Positions 14,378-21,209 of a stretch of DNA of 27,142 nucleotides are shown in pieces (within the stretch, counting starts at the first letter, position 1; every line of letters begins with the position of its first letter). Both the position numbers and the translations under genes were made by a program. A model generated the notes under the pieces. It saw nothing but the letters and a program-made list of their open reading frames with translations. It searched no databases and had not been told where the DNA came from. This DNA is from a virus, in the IMG/VR virus record IMGVR_UViG_3300030090_003678, positions 1,446 through 28,587 of that record; one strand, written 5' to 3'.

Positions 14378-14665
14378 ATGGCAAATAATAATAGACTACA
14401 ATCTATCTTAGAGAAACGTCGTCAAAGACATCAGATTAAGTCTGAAAAAAAAGACGACAAAGTAGAAAAGAAAGAAAGTAAAAGGGATTACAGACTTGAA
14501 AAAATCAATGCTGTAAAAGAGAAAATCTACGCTGTTGCAGCCAAAAGGAAGTGGCTGTTTTTGATCATAGCAGCTGCGATAGTAGCCTACTTAGTCATTT
14601 TCAAAGGCGGGTTTAGCTTTGGTGGCGGGTCAGGCATTTTAGAGAAGATTAAAAGCTTCTTTTAA
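14378..14665 (+). CDS. Small membrane protein with charged coiled N-terminus
   Basis: 95 residues. Residues 1-57 are strongly charged and Lys/Glu/Arg-rich (LEKRRQRHQIKSEKKDD). A membrane segment at about 58-76 (KWLFLIIAAAIVAYLVIF) is followed by a Gly-rich linker and a short amphipathic C-terminal helix ILEKIKSFF. The layout suggests a single-pass protein with a cytosolic basic domain. It starts one base after the previous stop and precedes a holin-like gene. Function unknown. Confidence 0.6.
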   Translation: MANNNRLQSILEKRRQRHQIKSEKKDDKVEKKESKRDYRLEKINAVKEKIYAVAAKRKWLFLIIAAAIVAYLVIFKGGFSFGGGSGILEKIKSFF

Positions 14666-14688
14666 TTTTTTTATTAAGGAAAAGAACT

Positions 14689-14868
14689 ATGGAAAAGGTA
14701 AAAGCCTTATTCAAGAGTCGTCGTTTTTGGACTGCCATTGGTGGTGTGGTTGTAGTAGCCGCTCAGGAAACACTTGGATTAGATCCAGAAACAACCAACA
14801 GAATTGTTGCACTTGCTGTAGCATGGATTCTTGGAGATTCGTTGAGAGTCACATCTGAAAGCGAATAA
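14689..14868 (+). CDS. Holin-like small membrane protein (59 aa)
   Basis: ATG 14689 follows TTAAGGAAAAG and opens a 59-residue frame. Two hydrophobic segments, about 15-26 (AIGGVVVVAAQE) and 38-49 (RIVALAVAWILG), are joined by a short loop LGLDPETTN. The N-terminus KVKALFKSRRFWTAI is like that of small phage holins and related two-helix proteins I have seen in tailed phages. A lysis role is plausible, since it ends a unit closed by a terminator. No endolysin is next to it, although the M19 enzyme lies two genes upstream. Confidence 0.55.
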   Translation: MEKVKALFKSRRFWTAIGGVVVVAAQETLGLDPETTNRIVALAVAWILGDSLRVTSESE

Positions 14869-14880
14869 TAAGTAAACAAT

Positions 14881-14948
14881 AGCAATAGTCCACCTATTCC
14901 CATTATTCTCACCTTTCGCACCCTTGTAGGTGGGCTGTTGCTTTTTTA
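14881..14948 (+). terminator. Long-loop rho-independent-type terminator
   Basis: AGCAATAGTCCACCT (14881-14895) pairs with AGGTGGGCTGTTGCT (14928-14942) along 15 positions, two of them G-U wobbles. The last T of the right arm begins a run of six T (14942-14947). The loop is 32 bases and has no obvious internal stem. It lies 12 bases after the holin-like gene. Confidence 0.85.
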
Positions 14949-14960
14949 TTGGATAGTATT

Positions 14961-15245
14961 ATGGAACCAAAAGAAAAACATCTTTTAATATTCTCGGCAA
15001 AATGGTGTGGTCCTTGTAGAATGATGAAAGCTCATGTTTGGAGTGATCCAAGTGTTGAGAAGAAATTAAAATCATTCAACTCTGTAAATTTTCTAGATAT
15101 AGACGACCCTAATTCTCATGGTATAGCACGCGCTTACAGAGTTCAGGCAGTTCCAACTATATATATAGTTGACGAAGAAGGTACACCCATAAAAGCTGGT
15201 AGCACTATGGATGTAAATGGAACACTTAACTTCTTAGGTAATTAA
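14961..15245 (+). CDS. Thioredoxin-like protein 1 (CGPC)
   Basis: 94 residues from ATG 14961; an upstream TTG at 14949 is in frame but starts within the terminator tail. The active site WCGPC (15-19) has the classical thioredoxin spacing, and AVPTIYIVD carries the cis-proline. The length is slightly below the usual 105-110. It may reduce the phage ribonucleotide reductase, whose C-terminus bears a Cys pair, or keep secreted proteins reduced. It starts 13 bases after a terminator and no clear promoter is visible, so its transcription may depend on readthrough. Confidence 0.88.
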   Translation: MEPKEKHLLIFSAKWCGPCRMMKAHVWSDPSVEKKLKSFNSVNFLDIDDPNSHGIARAYRVQAVPTIYIVDEEGTPIKAGSTMDVNGTLNFLGN

Positions 15246-15248
15246 AAA

Positions 15249-15548
15249 ATGAGCGTCTCAAACCATCAAGTAGTAGTATTCATTGCAGAATGGTGTCCTC
15301 ACTGTAAGCAAATGAAGGACAATGTCTGGACGGATAATACAGTAGTGAAGTCAGTTAAAAGATTTCATGGGGGAAAACCTGCATTTGTTGTTTGTAGTAG
15401 ACCACAAAACAGATATTTAGTGGATGAATTTGAAATAGAGAAGTACCCAACAGTTGTGATAATGGACGAAGATCACAATATCAAGAAAAGAGCGAACAAT
15501 ATGAACTCAAGCGACTTAGTTGAATTTTTAGACGAGTTTAATGGATAG
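15249..15548 (+). CDS. Thioredoxin-like protein 2 (CPHC)
   Basis: 99 residues. The active site WCPHC (15-19) has the C-P-H-C dipeptide of DsbA-type oxidants, in the context of a small thioredoxin fold with KYPTVVIMD providing the cis-proline. Unlike DsbA it has no signal peptide and no helical insert. It follows the CGPC protein by three bases and shares an xVWTD/xVWSD segment after the active site, so the two are tandem paralogues with different redox properties. The last eight bases overlap the next gene. Confidence 0.82.
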   Translation: MSVSNHQVVVFIAEWCPHCKQMKDNVWTDNTVVKSVKRFHGGKPAFVVCSRPQNRYLVDEFEIEKYPTVVIMDEDHNIKKRANNMNSSDLVEFLDEFNG

Positions 15549-16512
15549 ATCATCTAAAATACTAGTGACTGGCGGTCAAGGGTGGATAGGTAAAAAGCTA
15601 GGAGCTTACCTAGCTGAATCTGGTTTTGACAATGTGTTTTCTTTGGCTGGATCAAGAAGCGGAATTGATTTAGGTCTAGACTCAACTCTAGGCTGGGCTT
15701 TTAATGTCAATCCAGAAATAGTTGTTCACTTAGCGACTAGATTCCCTACAAAGGAAAACTGCTTAGAGTATCCAGCATCGTTGATGTTTGAAAATATGTT
15801 CGTGACTGCTAAAGTCATGGAAGAAGCCAGAATGAACGGCTGCAAGAAATTCATAATGGTTTGGGATTCTTGCTGTTATCCAGAGCATCAAATACTGCCA
15901 CACAAAGAGTCTGAACTTTGGGAAGGTGCGCCTTTCTGGACGCAAAGGTATTATGGTACTGCGGCTAAAGCTGCTATGGAATTAAACATGGCTTATAGCA
16001 CTCAATACGAAGACTTCATTGGTATTAACCTTATATTCCCAGAAGTCTATGGGCCAAATAGTAGATTTAATCCCAACAGAAACTCTGTTATAGAATCCGT
16101 AATAACGAATATAGCAGCAGCAAAAGAATATGAATACGATCTTCCAGTTCAAGCTTCAAGTAAATGCACAAGAGATTTCTTATATGTTGACGACGCTGTA
16201 AGAGCAATTCATCATGCGATAGAATACACGCATGAGCCAAATACATTTAATGTCTCTCAAGGAGACGACATAAGCATCAAAGAACTTCACGAGCTAGTGG
16301 CAGAACTCTACGAATACAAAAAAGAAATACTTTGGGAAGAAACCGCGCTAGATATAAAGGAAAGAACATTCCTAGATATATCTCTTATTAAAAAAGAAAT
16401 CGGTTGGCATCCACAAACAAGTATGAAGGAAGGGCTAAAGGAAACAATTAAGTGGCACAAAGAGAACTTAGAAGTTACTTTTGTTTCTAAAGATTCGTTA
16501 CTAGTAAAATGA
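15541..16512 (+). CDS. GDP-L-fucose synthase-like SDR (epimerase/reductase)
   Basis: 323 residues. An NAD(P)-binding TGGQGWIG (10-17) and the order DSCCYP (109-114), KESELWEG (122-129), FPEVYGPNSRFNP (166-178) and RDFLYVDD follow GDP-L-fucose synthase (WcaG/Fcl) closely. The enzyme converts GDP-4-keto-6-deoxymannose to GDP-fucose in bacteria. The catalytic Tyr-x3-Lys appears as Y138-x4-K143 (YYGTAAK), one residue longer than usual, and S110 lies at the normal Ser position. It may supply a fucose-like donor to the phage glycosyltransferases. No GDP-mannose dehydratase is seen in the window. Confidence 0.82.
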   Translation: MDRSSKILVTGGQGWIGKKLGAYLAESGFDNVFSLAGSRSGIDLGLDSTLGWAFNVNPEIVVHLATRFPTKENCLEYPASLMFENMFVTAKVMEEARMNGCKKFIMVWDSCCYPEHQILPHKESELWEGAPFWTQRYYGTAAKAAMELNMAYSTQYEDFIGINLIFPEVYGPNSRFNPNRNSVIESVITNIAAAKEYEYDLPVQASSKCTRDFLYVDDAVRAIHHAIEYTHEPNTFNVSQGDDISIKELHELVAELYEYKKEILWEETALDIKERTFLDISLIKKEIGWHPQTSMKEGLKETIKWHKENLEVTFVSKDSLLVK

Positions 16513-17393
16513 TCAACGCAATCATACTATCTAAAGACAAGGCTCCACAACTTCATCTACTAATAGAGAGTCTTCAAAGAAATAACCCAAACCTCTTTGA
16601 TATAAGGGTTATATACGAAACAACAAATAATGTTTATGAACAGGGCTACGAGAAGTTAAAAACCTTTTATTCCGCAAAAGACAGGTTTGGGTTAAACTTC
16701 CCAATCAAGTGGTTTGAAAGAGAATCCGAAAACCTTAGCACAGACATTCTTAATCACACTCCAGACTCTAGAGATTTATCTTGTGTATTCAATGATGAAA
16801 ACATAGTCTTCGACAGATTGGCTTCCTATAAGAAAGTCATAAAGCTGTTTAGAACAAATCAAGTCACCGCCTTGTCTCTAAGGTTGGGAAACAACACGGT
16901 GGTGCAAAACCCATATAGTGCAAATAACTTCTTCATTAATAAACCAGAAGAAGGGGAGTTTGTTCTAGATAGATTCCTGTTATGGGATGCCACAAAAATA
17001 AAACCGTATACTAATTTTGCGATGCCATTCTCGCACAATGGACATATATACACCACAAAACTACTAAAATACATAGTTGGTCAAACAGTCATAAAAGAAC
17101 TAGACGACTTTGAAAAAAATCTTCAAGACAACTTGTATATGGGAGCCTTTGGTGGATTGATACCTCCAACAATGGCTTGTCCAGAATACAGTATCTGCAT
17201 TAATAACTCAGCGAAGAAAGTATCTGACAAAACAAGTTCCGATTTTGGAACGACTGATTTTGGACTCAATGATAGATACGTAAATGGCTTCATAATTGAT
17301 TATGACTTTTTTAATTTTGCGCATATTTCTAAGCCATACCAAGAATTTATAACGAGATTTAAACGTGAAAATCATTTGTACTACAGTCATTAG
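16509..17393 (+). CDS. Glycosyltransferase-like protein, paralogue of the gene at 6863
   Basis: 294 residues, ATGA-coupled to the SDR gene. It starts MINAIILSKDKAPQLHLLIE, nearly the same as the 6863 product, and shares GYEKLK, SLRLGNNTVVQN (123-134) and NGHIYTTKLL (177-186). FNDEN (94-98) sits where the 6863 protein has VDD and may be the metal- or donor-binding site. The central part is longer than in the paralogue. It lies downstream of a fucose-synthase-like gene, as the paralogue lies downstream of a GT4 and a phosphatase, so each copy closes a sugar module. Specific activity unknown. Confidence 0.6.
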   Translation: MINAIILSKDKAPQLHLLIESLQRNNPNLFDIRVIYETTNNVYEQGYEKLKTFYSAKDRFGLNFPIKWFERESENLSTDILNHTPDSRDLSCVFNDENIVFDRLASYKKVIKLFRTNQVTALSLRLGNNTVVQNPYSANNFFINKPEEGEFVLDRFLLWDATKIKPYTNFAMPFSHNGHIYTTKLLKYIVGQTVIKELDDFEKNLQDNLYMGAFGGLIPPTMACPEYSICINNSAKKVSDKTSSDFGTTDFGLNDRYVNGFIIDYDFFNFAHISKPYQEFITRFKRENHLYYSH

Positions 17394-18291
17394 GGCTGCT
17401 AAACAAGGAGACATACATGGAGGATTGTATGTCATAGATATAGACTCAGGAGAAGTAATTCATCATGCGCCTTATGAAAGAGATTTTGTCAATGATAATG
17501 AGCGTGGAGGAGAAAGAGGTCTTCGTGGCATTTGCGTTCTTCGTGATCGCATACTCGTGGCTGATTCTGCTGGCTTTATCGAATTAGATAAAAACACTTA
17601 CGAGATAAAAAGAACGCATCAGAATAAAGACTACTTTAAAAGTATTCACGAAATTGCTTTTCACGACGATCACTTGTGGGTCACTTCTACTGCTTATGAT
17701 GCGTTAGCAAAAGTCGATTTAGATTTTAATGTTGTTGATTTCTGGGATTTTCAAGGGAAGAGCTTAGAAAATTCAAAACTATTGACAGGAAAGAAGCAAA
17801 TAAGACAGGAAGAAAAACAAGAAGACGACAACTACCACATCAATTCTGTTTGTATTAATGATGGGAAGGTTTTTGTCTCTGGTTTACTCACTCCTCTTTA
17901 TGACTTTGAGACAATGGATTCTGTTTGTGGTAGTCCTTCAATGAACGCTCATGGCTTTCCTTCGGTTTACAGCTTTGTTCACAACTTCTACAAATACGAT
18001 GACTGTTTCATTGCTAACCTGACTAGTTTTAGCGCCATTGGTATATCAAAGGACGGCGAAGATTTTGAAATTCATAAAGTTCCAGCAGCCAAAAGAGCCA
18101 TATACCATATTGATTCAATCGCAGCTAATAACTGGAATCGCGGGCTTGTCAGGTACGGAGACAAAATAATTATTGGATCAACACCAGCTAGGATATTGGT
18201 TTTTGATATTCCAACAAGGACTTTTGAAAAAGAAATAAAGTTAGAGAAAGATATGAGGCACGCCATACACGGCTTGGAGATTATTCAATGA
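17365..18291 (+). CDS. Beta-propeller-like protein
   Basis: 308 residues from GTG 17365, within the end of the preceding gene (29-base overlap). Repeated four-strand-like units can be read: GGLYVIDIDSGEVIHH (19-34), GICVLRDRILVADSAGFIEL, IHEIAFHDDHLWVTSTAYD, INSVCINDGKVFVSGL and ARILVFDIPTRTFEKEI. This is the pattern of NHL/SMP-30/DUF4915-type propellers. No catalytic site is evident. It may bind or process a sugar, since it follows the GT-like gene directly and is coupled by overlap. Confidence 0.6.
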   Translation: MKIICTTVIRAAKQGDIHGGLYVIDIDSGEVIHHAPYERDFVNDNERGGERGLRGICVLRDRILVADSAGFIELDKNTYEIKRTHQNKDYFKSIHEIAFHDDHLWVTSTAYDALAKVDLDFNVVDFWDFQGKSLENSKLLTGKKQIRQEEKQEDDNYHINSVCINDGKVFVSGLLTPLYDFETMDSVCGSPSMNAHGFPSVYSFVHNFYKYDDCFIANLTSFSAIGISKDGEDFEIHKVPAAKRAIYHIDSIAANNWNRGLVRYGDKIIIGSTPARILVFDIPTRTFEKEIKLEKDMRHAIHGLEIIQ

Positions 18292-18482
18292 AGTTAGATG
18301 AGAAGATCGCAGAAAAAAACCTAGCGAAAAAGATGCAAATTTCAAAAAATACTCACGCTTGGGTATTGCCGAAGCAAAACGGCTTCTATAAAATGGTGGC
18401 TTACTATAGGGGAAAAACCCCTATTTGGGTGCATCCAGAATACGCTCTTCAAGAGAAGAAAAAGAAGTCATCTAAGGGCTAA
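18288..18482 (+). CDS. Small basic protein
   Basis: 64 residues, ATGA-coupled to the preceding gene. It is Lys-rich at both ends (EKNLAKKMQISKN and EKKKKSSKG) with a central aromatic segment HAWVLPKQNGFYKMVAYY that looks like a small beta hairpin. It could bind nucleic acid. No family recognised. It is the last gene before the 270-base non-coding region. Confidence 0.55.
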   Translation: MKLDEKIAEKNLAKKMQISKNTHAWVLPKQNGFYKMVAYYRGKTPIWVHPEYALQEKKKKSSKG

Positions 18483-18562
18483 ATCTGGTTCAGCCCAAGT
18501 AGGTCTTACTTGAACAAACTTACAGCCTCTTTGGGAAATTGAAAACCGGCTTGGTTGAAATC

Positions 18563-18572
18563 GTGTATAATA
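18563..18572 (+). promoter_or_regulatory. GTGTATAATA promoter-like motif, copy 4
   Basis: Exact GTGTATAATA in the 270-base gap before nrdA. A start point near 18578 would give a leader of about 175 bases, or a separate small RNA of about 150 bases if transcription ends at the T-run near 18727. Confidence 0.6.
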
Positions 18573-18727
18573 CCTTGTTGGGTTATAAAGAGCTTCCTAC
18601 AGACGGAGAGCTAGAGCGACACCAACTCAACAAGCCCTTGTCGCACCAAGTGAGTAGTTTAATAAAAATTTTTTTAGTAAGTTTCCTCTAACAAATTGCT
18701 TGGTTCACAAGTGTCGCTCTATTTTTT
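18573..18727 (+). ncRNA. Putative structured leader RNA or small ncRNA before nrdA
   Basis: The gap 18483-18752 has no credible ORF. TAGAGCGACAC (18612-18622) pairs perfectly with GTGTCGCTCTA (18711-18721), the latter followed by T6, giving a terminator with an 88-base insert. A nested ACCAAG/CTTGGT stem (18645-18650 / 18699-18704) fits inside. Alternatives exist: GCGACA (18616-18621) also pairs with TGTCGC (18639-18644), and CTTGTTGGGTT (18574-18584) pairs with AACTCAACAAG (18624-18634) with one wobble. The competing pairings resemble an attenuator or riboswitch controlling nrdA, but a stand-alone small RNA fits equally. I do not recognise a known RNA class. Confidence 0.45.
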
Positions 18728-18752
18728 GTAAGAGGCGTATAGCGGATAGATT

Positions 18753-21209
18753 ATGACATCAGATATTAAGGTTAAGAAGCGCAACGGACGATTAGAACAG
18801 ATAAACCTAGATAAGATTAACAAATGCGTAGAGAGAGCCTGTGACGGCCTTACTGACGTATCGGTTAGCGAAGTTGTATTAGATGCAAGTCTACAGCTAT
18901 ACAACAAAATTACGACATCTGAAATAGACACCGCTCTTATAATGTCGGCTCGTTCTAAAATAGAGCAAGAACCAAACTATAATTATGTAGCCACGAACTT
19001 ATTACTCTCTAGCTTGTATAAAGAAGTTTTTGGTAAGAGTGTAAATGGTGATTTCCAAGAAGAATACAAAAGCTGTTTTATAAAACACATAAAAGCTCTT
19101 GTTAAAGAAGATCGGCTTAGCGAATCTATGCTAAGTTACGACTTGGAGTTTCTAAGCGAAAACCTGTCTATAGATAGAGATAAAAATTTCAAGTATTTAG
19201 GAATACAAACTCTTTACGATAGATACTTCATACACAAAGAAGGTCGTCGTATGGAAACTCCACAAGCGTTCTATATGCGGGTCGCAATGGGTCTTTGTTT
19301 GAATGAAGAAAATAAAGAAGAAAGAGCCGTTGAAATATACAACATGATGTCTGAGTTTAGATACTCGCCTTCTACTCCTACTCTTTTTAATAGTGGAACT
19401 TGCCACTCTCAATTATCGTCCTGTTATTTAAGTACAGTAGATGACTCTATTGATGGCATCTTTGGAACTATTCACGGTCAGGCTAGACTTTCAAAGTATG
19501 CTGGAGGTCTTGGTGTAGATTGGAGTTCTGTTCGTTCTACTGGTTCTTACATTAAGGGAACAAATGGTCAGTCTTCTGGATTAATTCCTTGGTTGAAGAT
19601 ATTTAATGATACTCTTGTCGGGGTTAATCAAGGCGGTAAACGAAAAGGTGCTGGATGCGCTTACCTAGAAGTGTGGCATCTTGACGTTGAAGATTTTTTA
19701 GACCTCAGAAAAAACACAGGTGATGATCGTCGCCGTTGTCATGATATGAATACTGCATTATGGATTTGCGATGAGTTCATGTTAGCGGCTCAGAAAGGAA
19801 GGGATTGGTATTTGTTTGATCCGTCCGAATGTCCTGACCTGCACGAAACATACGGCAAAAAATTCACCAGAACTTATAACAAATATAAAAAAATGGCGAA
19901 AGAGGGAGGGATCAAAAACTTCCGTGTCATAAACGCCAAAGACTTATGGAAGAAGATGCTGAAGTCTCTTTACGAAACAGGGCATCCATGGGTTACTTTT
20001 AAAGACCCTTCTAATATTCGCTATAGTAATAAGCATGAAGGTGTTGTTCATTCTTCCAATTTATGTACAGAAATACTTCTTCATACAAAGCCAACTCTGT
20101 ATGAAGATGGTGAAGTTGTTGAAGTAGGAGAGACTGCTGTTTGTAACTTGGCTTCTATCAATCTTGAAAACCATATTAAGGTTCGCACTATTGATTGGAA
20201 GAAATTGCAACGAACAGTAGAGGTGGCAGTCAGAGGATTGGATAATGTTATTGATCTCAATTTCTATCCAACCAAAGAAGCCGCCAAGTCTAACCTGCGA
20301 AATCGTCCTATTGGTTTAGGTATTATGGGTACTCACGGCTTGCTACATAAGCTAGGAGTTGTTTACAACTCCCAAGATGCTGTTGTTCTCTGTGGCAAGA
20401 TACAAGAATTCATCTCTTACCATGCTATTCTTACTTCTTCTAAGCTAGCGAAGGAGCGAGGACACTACGAATCTTATGAGGGTTCTGAGTGGAGTTTTGG
20501 TAATTTGCCTATCGACACTTATTGTCGATTGATGAACGAGAGATACCCAGAACACTTAAAGAGCGGTAAAGATAATCACTATAAACCTTCCGACTTTGAG
20601 CAAATGGATTGGAACAAAGTTAGAAGTCATATAGCTGAATATGGAATGAGAAATTCAAATGTTATGGCTATCGCTCCTACTGCAACAATTTCTTACATAC
20701 AAGGATGCTCACAATCTATTGAGCCTGACTACTCAGTTCTTTTTGTTTACTCAACATTGAGCGGAGAGTTCACAATGATTAATGAGCATTTTGTAGAAGT
20801 GGCGAAAAAGAAAGGGATATGGGGCAAAGACTTGATTGAAGCCCTTAAAGCCGCTGATGGAGATGTGATGTCTATTAATTTAGATGAAGAAATACAGCGA
20901 GAATTCAAAAGTGCATTTGATATAGAACCGAAAATTCTAATAGATGCTGCCGCCGAAAGGCAGAAATGGATTGATATGGGAGAATCCCTCAATCTATACA
21001 ACAAAGGAACAAGCCTTAAATATCTCAACGATATGTATATGCACGCTTGGGAGCAAGGTTTGAAGACTACATATTATTTAAGAAGCAAAGCAGCAACTAG
21101 ACTTGAAAAGTCTACTGTTGTTGCCGCCAAAGAAGAAGTACCTGAAGAAGATTTGAGTCAGGTAAAGGCGTGTTCTTTGGAAGATCCAGATTGTGAAAGT
21201 TGTCAGTAA
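18753..21209 (+). CDS. nrdA: Ribonucleoside-diphosphate reductase, large subunit
   Basis: 818 residues. An N-terminal ATP-cone (about 6-95, VKKRNGRLEQINLDKI) suggests allosteric activity control. The active site is complete: Cys224 in LSSCYL, Asn436-Leu-Cys438-Thr-Glu440, Cys464 in AVCNLAS, and the radical-transfer pair Tyr774-Tyr775 in TTYYLRS. The C-terminal tail carries Cys814-x2-Cys817, suited to reduction by a thioredoxin-like protein. Together with NrdB it converts ribonucleotides to deoxyribonucleotides for phage DNA synthesis. A GGAT site precedes ATG 18753, and a structured leader lies upstream. The stop overlaps the nrdB ATG by one base. Confidence 0.97.
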   Translation: MTSDIKVKKRNGRLEQINLDKINKCVERACDGLTDVSVSEVVLDASLQLYNKITTSEIDTALIMSARSKIEQEPNYNYVATNLLLSSLYKEVFGKSVNGDFQEEYKSCFIKHIKALVKEDRLSESMLSYDLEFLSENLSIDRDKNFKYLGIQTLYDRYFIHKEGRRMETPQAFYMRVAMGLCLNEENKEERAVEIYNMMSEFRYSPSTPTLFNSGTCHSQLSSCYLSTVDDSIDGIFGTIHGQARLSKYAGGLGVDWSSVRSTGSYIKGTNGQSSGLIPWLKIFNDTLVGVNQGGKRKGAGCAYLEVWHLDVEDFLDLRKNTGDDRRRCHDMNTALWICDEFMLAAQKGRDWYLFDPSECPDLHETYGKKFTRTYNKYKKMAKEGGIKNFRVINAKDLWKKMLKSLYETGHPWVTFKDPSNIRYSNKHEGVVHSSNLCTEILLHTKPTLYEDGEVVEVGETAVCNLASINLENHIKVRTIDWKKLQRTVEVAVRGLDNVIDLNFYPTKEAAKSNLRNRPIGLGIMGTHGLLHKLGVVYNSQDAVVLCGKIQEFISYHAILTSSKLAKERGHYESYEGSEWSFGNLPIDTYCRLMNERYPEHLKSGKDNHYKPSDFEQMDWNKVRSHIAEYGMRNSNVMAIAPTATISYIQGCSQSIEPDYSVLFVYSTLSGEFTMINEHFVEVAKKKGIWGKDLIEALKAADGDVMSINLDEEIQREFKSAFDIEPKILIDAAAERQKWIDMGESLNLYNKGTSLKYLNDMYMHAWEQGLKTTYYLRSKAATRLEKSTVVAAKEEVPEEDLSQVKACSLEDPDCESCQ

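Noticed and set aside
18496-18512. CAAGTA/TACTTG hairpin after the small basic gene as a terminator.
   Set aside because: The stem is only 6 bp, AT-rich, and not followed by a T-run.
18483-18752. A tRNA, tmRNA or cobalamin riboswitch in the leader region.
   Set aside because: No cloverleaf, T-loop, CCA or B12-box pattern could be read. Only generic stems and a T-run are seen.
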